Below, piece by piece: positions 1 through 10,146 of a stretch of DNA of 64,000 bases (positions are counted from its first letter, which is position 1; each line of letters begins with the position of its first letter). This stretch comes from Dallia pectoralis. Lineage: Eukaryota; Chordata; Actinopteri; Esociformes; Umbridae. The notes under the pieces were generated by a model that worked only from the letters and a program-made list of their open reading frames with translations, searched no databases and had not been told where the DNA came from. The translations under genes were made by a program, and so were the position numbers. The DNA is taken from positions 11,723,788 to 11,787,787 of the forward strand of contig CM055754.1 of assembly GCA_029465975.1 (NCBI GenBank). Reading direction: 5' to 3'.

Positions 1-1287
1 AAAACGGAGACGTCGTCCTCGACCACCATGAGGATGCCAGCTTTTACACCTCGGGTCTGGGTCTCCTCTGGAGCAGTGTCCTGGTTACAAATAGACATCA
101 TTTTGCAAAAACTTGCAGGATGACTTTAAAACCTATACTTGCCATTCTGCTTTGTAATGAAGTTTGGTTCATGAAATACACTCACAACAAAGGTCTTTAG
201 TAGCTTTGCTGGATTCTCTCAAACAAACAAAGGGAGACCTTCCAGGACTGTTGTCTTTCGATGTGCCACTATGTTGGAGGTCTAAAAAACCAAACAACAC
301 ATTGCATTTATATTCGTTATTACTTGTTAGCATTTAGAATAGCTAAAAGCAGATGCAGCCCAAAACATGTTACAGTTGAAGAATCTGGCATTATGAGGTA
401 CTTATTTTTTTAAGTTTTTAGTCATTTAGCAGACAGCGGTAATTAAATAGGTGTCTTAAAAATTACCTGCATCTCAAGCCTTTTTAGGACATCTTCCATC
501 TCCTGTCCAAGTGATCCCCTTCTGGCACGGTACAGCTTTAAGAATTGAGGAGAGTGCTGGTCTAAAAATGCTCTGAAGGTCACCAGCAGGTCCTTATTGG
601 TGATGCACTTGAACTCATTACAGATCTGTTGCTCTGAAGGTCTCCAGCAGGTCCTTATTGGTGATGCACTTGAACTCATTACAGATCTGTTGATAACAAC
701 AAATAATTACATTATAATCTTTCAGAAATGTATTTTCATCTGACAAGCCCTACCTGGCAAACAAATTGGTTTTGAGGAATCAGTCTAACCATTTGAATCA
801 GTACAGTTGAAGCCAAAATCAAATATAGTACAGTATATTGACAAAACTCCTTCTAAAATGTTTATGGCTATCTGCCAAAAGGCTAGTAGATGCATGTATA
901 TTTTGTTCTGAAATTGTGCAATGAATGTAAATGTAATGTTTGTGGAGGAATAGTGGAGGCAGAAACATGAAAATACTATTACAGGGTTCATCGTACCCCC
1001 AAAATATCCTAGTCATGTAGCCCATTTTATCTGGCAATTAAAGTACTGGTCTGAATGTACAACTACAGAAATATTTTTAAACAAGTAACTACCTCATTTA
1101 GACAAAATATAGATGCGATTTCAGTGTACCTGTGGTTTTGAAGGTACATTTACCATTTACATACACAATCAGAGTAAAGACAGGACCAGCTTGTTTCTCT
1201 TCCATGACGTATTCTGTAATGTTTAAGAAAGACCTCCCGATCACAGTGGGAAAACGTGCAGAAACAACACTGCATGTGTTCTAGGTG
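1..1287 (-). pseudogene. Zinc-finger plus SAMD3-like C-terminal domain gene, four exons visible, 3' part outside window
   Basis: Minus strand exons, each in phase 0 with canonical borders: 1287-1165 (41 codons), 625-467 (53 codons), 281-186 (32 codons) and 80-1 (runs off the window). Exon 1 holds a C2H2-like finger (CCFC, then H-x4-H) around MQCCFCTFSHCDREVFLKHY; the first ATG is 1275-1273, but the exon starts at an acceptor, so an upstream exon may exist. Exon 2 (ICNEFKCITNKDLL onward) and exon 3 (SNIVAHRKTTVLEGLPLF) resemble the C-terminal region of fish SAMD3-like uncharacterised proteins; exon 4 contains GILMVVEDDV, also typical of them. This family assignment is from memory of conserved strings. 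Function is unknown. Codon 21 of exon 3 (219-221) is TGA where relatives usually carry Arg, consistent with CGA to TGA decay. A 61-bp duplication overlaps the exon 2 acceptor. It is either a pseudogene or a gene with a null allele. Confidence 0.68.
571..692. repeat. 61-bp direct duplication over a splice acceptor
   Basis: Copies at 571-631 and 632-692 differ by very few bases. Each contains the 5' end of exon 2 of the minus-strand gene, including its acceptor (AG at 626-627 and again at 687-688). Because 61 is not a multiple of three, use of the outer acceptor would shift the frame; use of the inner acceptor gives the intact 53-codon exon. Confidence 0.9.
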
Positions 1288-1536
1288 CTGGAAAAAAAAC
1301 GAATAAACATTGTTTAGGTATAGGGTTGGGTACCGAAACTCGGTGCCAATAGGGAACCGGTTCCGACGTAAACGGTAGTAACGAGATCGAATAAGAACGA
1401 ACATTTCGGTGCCTGACTTTTTTTTACCGCGCCCTGGTGTTCCGGCGTCAACTTACGTGACGTCAGTGTCGCTAACTCGGCACACTTGTTGAACTGATAG
1501 CGAAAGGGATTAATGAAGATGCTGAAGGCTAAACGC

Positions 1537-2660
1537 AGGGTTCGACATAACCGATGGCCCGGGGCCAGTAAAAAAGTATGTCGGGTTAGTGATTGGCTTT
1601 GTCTATATCAGGGCTTCAATTTCGGTGCGGGGTTGCGCATAATTTAAACCATTCCCGCAAGGTTAGTTTTTATAGTGCGAGAAATTCCTGCACAAACATA
1701 TCTGCTTCATCTCAGACCTAGGTAAAGTTGGTTGGATATTGGATATTCAACGGATATTCGGAGCCCGAGATCAGGTCCGGTTTCCCCGCACTCAGCCACA
1801 CTACACCCAGGTGATCGGCCGACAGAAACCTCTGTGTGCTTATAGTTAGAGACCGTCAATAAAGTACAACGTCTTAAAGTTATGAATTCAATAGCTGTTT
1901 AACCATTTGGCCATTAAACTTCAAACCACTGTCAGATTGTTTTATAGAGGAAACTCACATTTTGCACAGCTTTGTTTTTTAAGGAAATGGTATAAGAGAT
2001 TTTAAAACGGTAAAAACCTATAATTTTTTGTGAAATATCTTGGAAACCTCAATTTACTTTCATATTGTCTACAAAGGTCATTCACATGTTGCACAGCATT
2101 TGTTTTTTCAAAATAAAACATTAAAATACATTTAAATACTGGAAATCTCAATAGGTTTTTTGTGCAGTGACCTATTAACCTCACACCACGTTTAGATTAT
2201 CTAAAGAGCCCATCCACATGTTGCACAGCCTTTGGTTTTTCAAAGTAAAAGTTTGAAAACTTTTAATATACATTTTTAACTCAATAGCTTTGGGCTGTCT
2301 TTGTAGTTTGCCAGTTCACAACTTTGTAGCAAGCAAGTACTTCTTACATTAAATTGTTTCTAATTAATTATTGTGGACGGATCGACAAATACGTCTTGTG
2401 AATGTTCACATGTCTTCAGGTTGGTATTTTAATATGTTATTGGCATTGTTTCATTTTAATACACTTCTGAGTGTGAATGGTTACTATGGCAAAATGAGTA
2501 GTGGTGCTAGATGGTCCCCTAACATTTCAGAATGTCGTCATTAATTGCGCTGTATGCATGAATAAATTCGATTTTATGAAAACATGTTTTTATTCTCTTT
2601 CTTTCAGGGCAAGTAAAAATATAGAACGGGCCAGTAAAACTTAGATTTACGTTGAACCCT
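1537..2660. mobile_element. Second hAT-like element nested in the first
   Basis: Ends AGGGTTCGACAT and ACGTTGAACCCT are inverted, and both sub-ends carry GGGCCAGTAAAA-like strings. The flanks CTAAACGC (1529-1536) and GTAAACGC (2661-2668) match at 7 of 8 bases. No coding capacity was seen. Insertion into the 1321-2903 element dates it as younger. Confidence 0.65.
1900..2330. repeat. Diverged ~130-bp tandem repeats inside the nested hAT
   Basis: Three degenerate copies share a core like CACATGTTGCACAGC followed by a T-rich stretch, at about 1955, 2085 and 2213. They make up the middle of the 1537-2660 element. Confidence 0.6.
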
Positions 2661-2911
2661 GTAAACGCTCCAAGGTTTGGCTGCATTTCACGTAAACAAT
2701 ACCCTGTATTTATATTCTTTAAAGATTTAAGTTAATATTGTGTTCAGTTTGGCCCTGTAAATAAAAGGGTATTGTTTTTTATAAAGTGTGTGCAGTTTCG
2801 TTTTCCTAAGTACCAGTTCAAGAACAGTTTAAGCACCGGAACCGTTTAAAAAATACCGAGTAGGTACTGGTATCGGATAAAACCCAACCAATACCCAACC
2901 CTATTTAGGTA

Positions 2912-3524
2912 TAGCTAAGTGAATAAATGGCAAGTAAATTACTCTTCTGTAGTCTTCTAGTAAATAATTGTTCCTGTAACTAAAGCACTTATAGTAAAAC
3001 CACTGCCTGGTATCGGACCATCTGAATATTTACTACATTAGTTAGCTAACTAACGTTGTTAGGTCGCCTACCAAGTACCTTGCATTCCCGCCAGCCACAG
3101 CTAACTAGCAGCATGCCACCAAGTTTAAGACCTAGATGACCCGCCAACCAGCTTGATTGCCCGCTTACTAGCTAGCTAACTAAATAGCTAGTTAGCAAAC
3201 GATTTGTTTAGGTACACTAACTAGATGAAAATCAAATCCATAATTTAAACCTGAAGTTACCTCGCTTACCACAAATCTTGCTTCGTAGTATAGGCCTCTG
3301 GTCTGTATGTGAATTTAGTTTCTATTTTTTTCTAGCAGTTCCAGATCTGTGCTTGGCATCTCCATTGCAGAGGAGGCTTCTTCCCTACAGTTTGGCCAGC
3401 TTCAGGTTAAAGGTTGTATTAAGTAGTATACACAATTGAAGGTATATCAAAAAGCAAATTTAGTCTGTATACACTTTTATTTACTCTTTCAACCCAGATC
3501 CAGTTTTGAAAGTTAAACTAATGA
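2912..3524. other. No gene seen
   Basis: This interval is rich in GCTAGC/TAGCTA strings. The minus strand around 3290 carries GGCCTATACTACGAAGCA, a string I know from teleost dispersed repeats, so its GTAAGC donor-like sequence is not taken as evidence for an exon. Confidence 0.5.
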
Positions 3525-3682
3525 GTATGTTGTATCAGTAAATTGAAGATTCCCGCACACTGTCATAACTTAACTCCTGATTAAGGTCTTGTGACCGAAA
3601 CGTTGTGATGTGATAATACATTTTATTTTATTTGCAAGTTATGACAGTGTGCGGGAATCTTCAATTTACTGATACAACATAC
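3525..3682. repeat. 47-bp inverted repeat around a hammerhead-like motif
   Basis: Arm 3525-3571 is mirrored by 3636-3682. The 64-base centre holds CTGATTA, a 4-bp stem GGTC/GACC with loop TTGT, then GAAACG (3577-3602). This is the layout of a hammerhead ribozyme core as found in Penelope-like retroelement terminal repeats, but the core reads CTGATTA instead of CTGATGA. Downstream, GGGTCCTGTTATCCTACGCA occurs twice (about 3684 and 3713). It is probably a decayed Penelope-like end. Confidence 0.6.
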
Positions 3683-3809
3683 TGGGTCCTGTTATCCTAC
3701 GCACCTTTGCGGGTCCTGTTATCCTACGCACAGTTTGTTCATTAAACTAATGAGCATAAAATGGTCTTTTGGACCACACATATATAACTGTAAAGGGCTA
3801 TTCATGATA

Positions 3810-4042
3810 TTTTAATATTTATAATAATAAAAACTGTTATATTCCAGAAAGTTGAGTCCGTCGCGTTTACAATTCAAGCTACGCCCACTTCCTGGTTGAA
3901 GTTGAGTCAACCAATCACGACACTTGCTTTCAACACCTCAAGAAAGTCGTGTCCAGAACACGAAAAAACTACCTTATACGTGTGGATGTCACAAATTTTG
4001 GGTACAAAAATCGTGTCTATTTCACGAAATGATACTGTGCTG
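3810..4042. mobile_element. Partial copy of the 44239-44753 inverted-repeat element
   Basis: This segment is nearly identical to 44520-44753, sharing ACGCCCACTTCCTGGTTGAA and ATGTCACAAATTTTGGGTAC and ending GATACTGTGCTG. The left half of the element is missing; different sequence lies there instead. Confidence 0.75.
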
Positions 4043-4395
4043 TGCATACTATGGTGCATGTAGCAGCAGTGTTGACCTCAGTTTGGCAGTTGATATCAGT
4101 ACACATTCGACTGGCCGCAAGCACACATAAAAAATGTTGCAGAAATTGTAACCTATCTAGTTTTAATTGTATTCATGCCTTAGGTTTACACCCCTGGTTA
4201 TTACAGTGCAACAACTGTACAATAACTGTACTGCAAATGTTCTACAGATCTGCAATTTTTTACTTTGTTTTGTTTTATATTTTGTTTTACCTCCCCTAAG
4301 TCAAACACCTAGGCATTAAAGCATGTAATATATAACCTCTATAATGGTGTGAACAACAAGCTTTACTGTGTAATGGTAGGAACACATGGATTTGC

Positions 4396-5666
4396 TCCAT
4401 AGCTCTAGACCTACCTGTACATTACTGGTGCCAGCTCCATACTCTAGACCTACCTGTACATTACTGGTGCCAGCTCCATACTCTAGACCTACCTGTACAT
4501 TACTGGTGCCAGCTCCATACATTACTGGTGCCAGCTCCATACTCTAGACCTACCTGTACATTACTGGTGCCAGCTCCATACTCTAGACCTACCTGTACAT
4601 TACTGGTGCCAGCTCCATACTCTAGACCTACCTGTACATTACTGGTGCCAGCTCCATACTCTAGACCTACCTGTACATTACTGGTGCCAGCTCCATACTC
4701 TAGACCTACCTGTACATTACTGGTGCCAGCTCCATACTCTAGACCTACCTGTACATTACTGGTGCCAGCTCCATACTCTAGACCTACCTGTACATTACTG
4801 GTGCCAGCTCCATACTCTAGACCTACCTGTACATTATTGGTGCCAGCTCCATAGCTCTAGACCTACCTGTACATTACTGGTGCCAGCTCCATACTCTAGA
4901 CCTACCTGTACATTACTGGTGCCAGCTCCATACTCTAGACCTACCTGTACATTACTGGTGCCAGCTCCATACTCTAGACCTACCTGTACATTACTGGTGC
5001 CAGCTCCATACTCTAGACCTACCTGTACATTACTGGTGCCAGCTCCATACTCTAGACCTACCTGTACATTACTGGTGCCAGCTCCATACTCTAGACCTAC
5101 CTGTACATTACTGGTGCCAGCTCCATACTCTAGACCTACCTGTACATTACTGGTGCTCAGACCTACCTGTACATTACTGGTGCCAGCCATACCTGTACAT
5201 TAGACCTACCTGTACATTACTGGTGCCAGCTCCATACTCTAGACCTACCTGTACATTACTGGTGCCAGCTCCATACTCTAGACCTACCTGTACATTACTG
5301 GTGCCAGCTCCATACTCTAGACCTACCTGTACATTACTGGTGCCAGCTCCATACTCTAGACCTACCTGTACATTACTGGTGCCAGCTCCATACTCTAGAC
5401 CTACCTGTACATTATTGGTGCCAGCTCCATAGCTCTAGACCTACCTGTACATTACTGGTGCCAGCTCCATACTCTAGACCTACCTGTACATTACTGGTGC
5501 CAGCTCCATACTCTAGACCTACCTGTACATTACTGGTGCCAGCTCCATACTCTAGCTCCATACTCTAGACCTACCTGTACATTACTGGTGCCAGCTCCAT
5601 ACTCTAGACCTACCTGTACATTACTGGTGCCAGCTCCATACTCTAGACCTACCTGTACATTACTGG
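4396..5666. repeat. 39-bp minisatellite, interrupted by the assembly gap
   Basis: Unit ACTCTAGACCTACCTGTACA followed by TTACTGGTGCCAGCTCCAT, more than 30 near-identical copies up to the gap. Truncated units occur near 5155-5210 and 5550. The unit length is divisible by three, so frames stay open on both strands (PAPYSRPTCTLLV repeated); these are not considered genes. Confidence 0.97.
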
Positions 5667-6166
5667 NNNNNNNNNNNNNNNNNNNNNNNNNNNNNNNNNN
5701 NNNNNNNNNNNNNNNNNNNNNNNNNNNNNNNNNNNNNNNNNNNNNNNNNNNNNNNNNNNNNNNNNNNNNNNNNNNNNNNNNNNNNNNNNNNNNNNNNNNN
5801 NNNNNNNNNNNNNNNNNNNNNNNNNNNNNNNNNNNNNNNNNNNNNNNNNNNNNNNNNNNNNNNNNNNNNNNNNNNNNNNNNNNNNNNNNNNNNNNNNNNN
5901 NNNNNNNNNNNNNNNNNNNNNNNNNNNNNNNNNNNNNNNNNNNNNNNNNNNNNNNNNNNNNNNNNNNNNNNNNNNNNNNNNNNNNNNNNNNNNNNNNNNN
6001 NNNNNNNNNNNNNNNNNNNNNNNNNNNNNNNNNNNNNNNNNNNNNNNNNNNNNNNNNNNNNNNNNNNNNNNNNNNNNNNNNNNNNNNNNNNNNNNNNNNN
6101 NNNNNNNNNNNNNNNNNNNNNNNNNNNNNNNNNNNNNNNNNNNNNNNNNNNNNNNNNNNNNNNNNN
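5667..6166. other. Assembly gap of exactly 500 N
   Basis: A run of 500 N directly abuts the minisatellite. The round size suggests a placeholder, so the true array length is unknown. Confidence 0.99.
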
Positions 6167-6679
6167 CAGACTCCCATCTGTGTGTTGAAACTGTAGCTGT
6201 AGTGATGACCCCCCAGGCCACACATTGACTGTCCTCACCTTGGCTTTCACACGCTTGATGGTTAAGTGTAATATCTCCTTATGTGGGGCAGGAGATATTT
6301 TGGTGGAATTTGGGAGAATTTGTTGTTTTCGGCTGAAGTGGTTGAAATCCCCTGCAACAATTACAACGGCATCAGGATTGTCACAAATCCTAGTCCACCA
6401 GGGACATATAGTAGGCTAGAAGGGTGTTTGGGCACTATTGTTTATTCTGAGCATCTGGTATGTCTGTCGCAGCTGTTTAGCATTTGGTTTAATTAAAGTG
6501 TCCTAGCTGTATGGGATTTGGTGATTATGTGTGTTTTTAAGTCACTTGAACTATGTTCTTTTTGTTGGTTATTATTTCCAAATCACAAGTAAGACATATT
6601 TATTGCTGTTTGAATATGTTTTATAAGTCGCTGTGCAGAAATAGTTTGTGTTTTTTCTCGTAAAAACAACCTGTGACTG
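6167..6679. other. No gene seen
   Basis: Unique-looking sequence with only short chance frames; nothing recognised. Confidence 0.5.
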
Positions 6680-7150
6680 AACGGATTGACGGCCTCTGCA
6701 TATGGCTTCCTGCACTACACCTATTAAGAAACGAATCAAAGATTAGCCGTCTGTGGAATGCCAACGGCAGCCGGATGTGGATGTGAACTCTAGGCAAGTA
6801 AAAGAACCTGCAACTAACCATAAGATTTTCCAGAATGGCAGAGTTGTTAAGCCACGTTCATGACGTTGCAGTTCTTTATCTTTTTCTGTGAGACAATCCT
6901 TAGTCGTATTTCATCCGTTTTATTCGCCAGGGACCTGACGTTAGCTCTGCAGAGAGTGGTTCGTGAGGGATACCGTTTAGCCTTCCTTGTAGACCACTTG
7001 TAGACCACTTGTTGACCACTTGTTGACCACTCACCTCTCCTTTTTTTACATTCTCTTCGCCAACGGCCACTTCCGTTCGGATGGGGGATTTCGCACTCCT
7101 GTGTTGATCTAACATTCTCCAGAGGCAGGAGAAACTGGTCGAAAGCAATT
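6680..7150 (-). mobile_element. LINE endonuclease fragment
   Basis: Minus strand translation in shifting frames gives RANVRSLANKTDEIRL (about 6890-6960) and further on FYLPRVHIHIRLP. These resemble the start of the endonuclease domain of fish non-LTR retrotransposons (pattern NVRSLANKMDELRL). Frames are broken and the RT is absent. A 12-bp repeat (TTGTAGACCACT/TTGTTGACCACT, about four copies) lies at 6990-7030. Confidence 0.55.
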
Positions 7151-8376
7151 GTTGTACAGTGTTTTCCTATATCCAGTAGTTCTTGTTGACTGTAAAGGTA
7201 AAACGTCTGGCTGCACCAAGTGAGTAAACTTAAAACAATTAAATAACTAGTAATGTTGCCATATCAGGAGAGACGCAGAGCCTCGCATGTGCACACGCCG
7301 CCATCTTGGCCCAGTTCCAAGATGGGACGGTTGTAAAGGATTCAGGTAATATTTCCAATAAAAGGTTGGAGTCTTGGTGAGGTTTTGAAAAATGACTACG
7401 AAGGGCCACGGTCCTGGAGGGCAGTTAATATCATTATTTGTTGCTACTCTCAGGCATGCCATAAACAATGTTGTATTTAACTTGCTTAAATGGCATATTT
7501 ATTTCTAAGTGAATGTGTGCAGACATATTTGCTTAAGGCAACTTGTGTTTTTGTACCATGCAGACACCTGTGTATATTAGCTGTGGAGCTTGAACCATGA
7601 ATTACACTGGACAAACAAAGATGCATGTTATATTTGGCATTTAAATTAAGTGGCTTATTTTTTTCCATATTTACATGACCAATTCTTCTTGTTTTCCCAC
7701 ACATTCCTGCTTCCACTGATTCTCTGTTTTTGTGTAGCAATCCATTGCAGAAGTCCCTAAAGTTAAAGTTTTAAATAGGTAGAGACTGTGTTGGGAAAGA
7801 CCCCACAGGGCTCAATGCTGCGACCATATGGATTTTGGCCACAGGTAAGATGAGGTGCGAATCCTAACATTTTCCTAATTAGTTTCCCCATCGTTATAGG
7901 TCATGTTAGATTGTTAGGAATTAGGTCCCCGGGGCAAAAACTGTCTGTTTCCTTTGGGGCTCGCACATATGCTGTTCCTGTGCAAACACAACTAGCATTA
8001 CAAATGGCACTTATGAACAGTTCTCACTGGATCAGGCTAACCTTTAAAGACCTTTTTACACCTTCTGGAAACAAAGGTATTTTTATGGATATGACTGCAT
8101 TTATTCAAATCACCTGGGAACCTGGATCCTGTCCCTGCACTTCAAAGACGTCTTAAGAGATTGACTGCTGAAACCAAGCAAAGTGAAAGTAATAGCTGAG
8201 CCAAATGTGCCTTGCTGTCCCTGGTTCTAATGAGGACATGCTTTGTGTTAATGGTGATCATGTAGTATCACTGTCCATAAGCTATGCTCATCAAACATGT
8301 GTCATCAGGTGTAGTTTTACACTTCATCTTCCTACTTTGTATCTGTATGATTCATTCAGCTCTGCAAAACATGTTG
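7151..8376. other. No gene seen
   Basis: A CCGCCATCTTGG string at about 7300 matches a YY1-type site, without a visible gene beside it. Frames here are short and not recognised. Confidence 0.45.
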
Positions 8377-8384
8377 CCTTAGGC

Positions 8385-9563
8385 CAGGGGTGTCCAAAGT
8401 TTTTTTAGTGAGGGCCAAATACAGAAAAATAAACAAAGGGCCGGGCCGCACACTAGAGGTGACATTAACACATGAATACTGTGTGTATTTCTAACTCACC
8501 TATAATGCGAAGAACTGTGCTGTCCTCTAGCTTGAATTATGTTGACAGTTTTTACGCCCGTCATGGCCGGAGCTCCATCCGTTGTTTCTCCACAGAGTTT
8601 GTCCCATTTAAGCCCCATCTTTCCAACTGCCTCCGACACAGCTTCAAAAATATCTCTGCCCGTCGTTGTGCCTTTTAGGCTCCTCATATCATGCAGCTCC
8701 TCTGTATAGCAAAAATGACCATCTACTCCCTGCAAAACATTAACAGCTGCGCGGTGTCTGTGGCATCTGTGCTCTTATCGCTAACCCTATCCATAACCAA
8801 TCGCATGCTATCGAGTAAAAATCAAAAGCACTAGCTTTGTCTCTCAGCTGAAGTTTCCAGTTAGCTGACAACAAGTCCTCGATTCTCCGCACCACTGTAT
8901 TTCTGGATATGCTCACGTTGTTGAAATCCGGAACTTTTTCCGGGCACATTATTGCTGTGACTTTGAGGCACTGCTTTATGAAATCACCGTCTGAGAACGG
9001 TTTGCCGTGCTGGGCCATACGTTTAGCGACCTTATAGCTTGCTGTTGTGGCGTTTTCCTTTATTTTGTTTGCACGAAAAACACCTGTTGTTGAGCTTGCA
9101 TGCTAGCTGCCATTTGCTTGACTTTCTGCGTTCGTTCGGCACTGGTGTACTGATGTGTAGCTCTGATGTTTGGTCTCATAGTGCTGACGGACATTATACT
9201 CTTTCATCACAGCAACTCATTGCAAATCAAACAGATACACTTTACGTTGATTTCTTTGAAGAAATATTCATTTTCCCACTGTGTTTGAAATCTTCTACAC
9301 TCACTTGCTATTTTGCGTTTCTTTGGTGCTGCCATTTCTGGTGACTCGCAGTAAAAGTTTTTGTTTGCTTAATTTTGTTTAGTGGAGAAGCACCGTTTCC
9401 ATGGCTGGCTCCAACTAGTGTTGAAACTGAGAAGTGCAACAGAGTTGAGCTCAATCTTCTTGTGCGGGCCATATTCAATTATATTTTCAGAATTTGCTGC
9501 GGGCCAATAAAAACTGGACCGCGGGCCGCAGTTGGCCCGCGGGCCGGACTTTGGACACCCCTG
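8385..9563 (-). mobile_element. hAT (Charlie-like) transposon, internally deleted
   Basis: Ends CAGGGGTGTCCAAAGT and ACTTTGGACACCCCTG are perfect inverted repeats. They are flanked by the 8-bp duplication CCTTAGGC at 8377-8384 and 9564-9571. The sub-terminal GC-rich GGGCCG strings are typical of the family. Confidence 0.93.
8496..9335 (-). pseudogene. hAT transposase remnant related to GTF2IRD2/ZBED-type proteins
   Basis: Start at 9335: MAAPKKRKIASE followed by a BED-like finger region (ICLICNEL), then stop codons. After a gap in the frame it continues as MAQHGKPFSDGDFIKQCLKV (from 9018) and, after another break, MRSLKGTTTGRDIFEAV and GETTDGAPAMTG (8735-8496). These strings are characteristic of the hAT transposase lineage that also gave host GTF2IRD2 and EPM2AIP1-like proteins. 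The C-terminal two thirds, including the dimerisation domain, is missing. It lies wholly inside the 8385-9563 element and is not functional. Confidence 0.85.
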
Positions 9564-9666
9564 CCTTAGGCCATAAATAAGTTACATTTTACTAGCATTG
9601 TTTTGCACGTGCCTGAAAAAACGTAGGAAACTGTTAGTAGAAATCCTATTTCTGTTGGTAACCCAC

Positions 9667-10141
9667 TGTGAGAATCCTCTATGCCGGGTCTGACACTTCC
9701 TCATTCTCCAGGAGAGGGGAGTAATCAGACCCGATCTGCTTCACCTGAGTTCTGACACACCTGTGAGTAATCAGACAGGAGTTAAAAGGAACACTCTGAC
9801 TTGCGTCCAGTGCGAGCTATTGTTCGTTTGCCGACCTACTGAGCGCTACAAGTGAAAGACTACAGAAGACATACCGTGTACCAGATCCCAGCTTGTCCTT
9901 GACTTTACGTCTCTGCCTCATCCTGTCCTGTGTCTTCTAGTGATCCCCGTTGACGACTCCTGTGTCTGCCTCCCGACTCCGCTCTCGCCTGCTCCTCTGG
10001 TACCTTCCTGCCTCTGATTCCTCGTTGCTGATCCACGCCTGCCTGACTCTCCAAGTGTCTTTTCCTTGAACATTGTACCCAATAAATACATTGCGATCCG
10101 CGATTGGATCCAATCTTCCGACTCTGGCAGTATTCATTACA
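9667..10141 (+). mobile_element. Solo LTR
   Basis: Begins TGTGAG and ends CATTACA, with a 5-bp duplication CCCAC on both sides (9662-9666 and 10142-10146). An AATAAA signal sits at about 10081. No internal retroviral-type coding region is present, so it is a solo LTR from homologous recombination. Confidence 0.85.
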
Positions 10142-10146
10142 CCCAC

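Larger units (their letters stand above)
1321..2903. mobile_element. Non-autonomous hAT-type DNA transposon
   Basis: The two ends are inverted (TAGGGTTGGGTA at the left, TACCCAACCCTA-like at the right). They are flanked by an identical 8-bp duplication TTTAGGTA at 1313-1320 and 2904-2911, the hallmark length for hAT. Sub-terminal segments also mirror each other (ACTCGGT and ACCGAGT, GGTTCCG and CGGAACC). No transposase frame is present. It lies directly upstream of exon 1 of the minus-strand gene. Confidence 0.85.

Noticed and set aside
3240..3310. Minus-strand donor-like GTAAGC as a 5' exon of the left-edge gene
   Set aside because: The adjacent string belongs to a dispersed teleost repeat, and no coding peptide is seen.
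4528..5432. Long open frames with 13-residue repeats on both strands
   Set aside because: Produced by a 39-bp array whose unit is divisible by three; no start context, splice sites or non-repeat domain.
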